Program-made: the position numbers and the translations under genes
From: Calvatia gigantea
Taxonomy: Eukaryota > Basidiomycota > Agaricomycetes > Agaricales > Lycoperdaceae
Reading direction: 5' to 3'
Length of the DNA stretch: 64,000 nucleotides
NCBI GenBank assembly: GCA_025093985.1
Contig: JACAAK010000002.1
Span: 1,426,001-1,490,000 of the forward strand
The notes under the pieces: model-generated
What the model was told of the DNA's origin: nothing
The model's database searches: none
The model's input: only the letters and a program-made list of their open reading frames with translations
Part shown: piece by piece, positions 62,902 through 64,000 of the stretch
Layout of the letters: every line of letters starts with the position of its first letter
Numbering within the stretch: position 1 is the stretch's first letter

Positions 62902-64000
62902 ATGTCCACTCTCACAGCTAACAACACCTTTTATTCCCTTGACAGTTCATCTCAATCCCCTCCAAAACCTGCTTCCCCCTTAACACCCACCACTCAGTAC
63001 ACAAGTCCGCAGCACGTTACCGCACGCTCTTTCATAAACCTAAATCCCGAAGTCAGAGGGCAACATGCGCCCTTTCCCATCACCCCAACCACCACCACTC
63101 CACCTAATTTCACTTTACAGCCTCCTCCGGGCATGTCCTTTGCCGATTATCTTAAGACATGGTCAGACAGCCAAACCGCAAAATGGTTGGCAGAATGTAA
63201 ATGCACTCATCATGCAGAGACCTTCAAAGCCAACGACATTCGAGGAGATATTCTCTTGGAGTTGGATCAGGCCACTTTGAAAGAGATGGGTATCACCAGC
63301 ATAGGCGATAGGCTGCGTATGTTGAATGCGGTCAAAAACTTGAGAAATCGCGCTGCAAATCGTTCTCCAGCTCCCTTCTCAACTTCGACCAAGCACAATG
63401 AATCCGACACCCGTGGTCAATCAAAGGGTGATGGACCACCCCCTTCACGTCCCCATACTAAACGACCTGCACCTTTAAGACTCAACGGCACCCATAACCA
63501 GAACGACCTTCCTGCCATCATACGCGAGCAACCAGACTCTGCTAGAAGTAATATTCGTCCCCTCCCACAACCAAACCTTCAGCAAGGCAACCAAACGCTT
63601 GGCTCTTCCCTCAACGCACAGAACGGTGCTTATCCAGGAACACCTAGCCATCCTCGATCCCAACCACCATTTCCTCCACCCCGTGGCCAACCTCCGCCTC
63701 CTCCTGTGCGCCCAAACATTCGCCCAGGGTTTAGTAACAATCAACCCAACTGGGCCAGTACCCCCACCCAAGAGACCTCCAGTTACACCTCTGGCAGTCT
63801 TTCCCTTGCCCCCCAGCACCAGACTCAGCTCTTGTCACCTTCACCGTCATCAAGCAGCTGGAGCGGGTCCCACCATTCCTCTGCGGATTCAAGATCGGGC
63901 AATCCAAGTACCAAAAACCCACCGCGCTCTACTTCTCCTCTTTCAGGTCGCGGACAACGGATTAACACCAGTAATCCAGCGCACGGGCGAAATGGCTCTG
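62902..64000 (+). CDS. SAM-domain MAP kinase kinase kinase (BCK1/STE11 type), N-terminal part
   Basis: The open frame from the ATG at 62902 (MSTLTANNTFYSLDSSSQSP) runs to the window edge without a stop, at least 366 residues, so the gene is cut at 64000. A SAM domain lies at about residues 78-145: MSFADYLKTWSDSQTAKWLA, CTHHAETFKANDIRGDILLE, LDQATLKEMGITSIGDRLRM and LNAVKNLR. This is followed by a long Pro/Ser/Gln-rich disordered region (PPFPPPRGQPPPPPVRPNIR). This layout fits fungal MAPKKKs, in which SAM and linker precede a C-terminal kinase domain. Basidiomycete Bck1-type kinases of the cell wall integrity pathway are the nearest match I recall, with Ste11 or Ste50 as alternatives. The kinase domain is not in view, so the class is inferred. 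An internal ATG at 63133 begins the SAM domain itself and is a less likely start. Confidence 0.75.
   Translation, partial: MSTLTANNTFYSLDSSSQSPPKPASPLTPTTQYTSPQHVTARSFINLNPEVRGQHAPFPITPTTTTPPNFTLQPPPGMSFADYLKTWSDSQTAKWLAECKCTHHAETFKANDIRGDILLELDQATLKEMGITSIGDRLRMLNAVKNLRNRAANRSPAPFSTSTKHNESDTRGQSKGDGPPPSRPHTKRPAPLRLNGTHNQNDLPAIIREQPDSARSNIRPLPQPNLQQGNQTLGSSLNAQNGAYPGTPSHPRSQPPFPPPRGQPPPPPVRPNIRPGFSNNQPNWASTPTQETSSYTSGSLSLAPQHQTQLLSPSPSSSSWSGSHHSSADSRSGNPSTKNPPRSTSPLSGRGQRINTSNPAHGRNGS

Overview
This is nuclear DNA from a filamentous fungus, most likely a mushroom-type basidiomycete (Agaricomycete). Genes are dense, about one per 2.3 kb on both strands. Nearly all are cut by many short introns (mostly 45-70 nt, GT-AG), so most open frames are only exons. 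Supporting gene types are an alpha-1,3-glucan synthase, a secreted RlpA-like double-psi beta-barrel protein, a decayed Agaricomycete-style F-box gene and an Spt6/Spt8/ORC1/Nup133 set of basidiomycete architecture. I see no rRNA, tRNA, CRISPR array, prophage, transposase or reverse transcriptase.

Layout. 0-17 kb is gene expression: RLP24 (60S biogenesis, 5' end of window, minus), a RibD-like deaminase (minus), SPT6 (plus) tail-to-tail with the SAGA subunit SPT8 (minus), SRP54 (plus) head-to-head with SPT8, a small membrane protein (minus), a class I methyltransferase (plus) and PAB1 (minus). 18-27 kb is membrane, wall and mitochondrial: SCAMP (minus), a secreted DPBB protein (plus), a COQ11-like NAD(P)-binding protein (plus), a mitochondrial adenylate kinase (plus) and an NTM1 protein N-terminal methyltransferase (minus). 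27-37 kb is chromosome maintenance: the Swi3/Csm3/TIPIN fork-protection subunit (plus), CMR1/WDR76 (minus), an F-box pseudogene (plus) and ORC1 (minus). 37-53 kb holds an unrecognised gene (minus), an Aim34-like SAP-domain mitochondrial protein and a COA8-like cytochrome oxidase assembly factor (both plus), NUP133, histone H2B and a CRG1-like methyltransferase (all minus), then sphingosine kinase and HTD2 (both plus). 52-64 kb has a PRCC-like protein (minus), the very large alpha-1,3-glucan synthase (minus) and, divergent from it, the 5' part of a SAM-domain MAPKKK that runs off the window.

The genes are mostly housekeeping and I found no convincing new multi-gene system. The points most worth checking are a one-base reading-frame break inside the AAA+ core of ORC1, a second break in the PRCC-like gene (both could be sequence errors or something stranger), a GC-AG intron, the head-to-head pairing of a wall-integrity-type MAPKKK with the alpha-glucan synthase, an H2B gene without an adjacent H2A, and an unrecognised intact gene at 37-39 kb. 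Exon boundaries were assigned by eye from splice signals and protein continuity.
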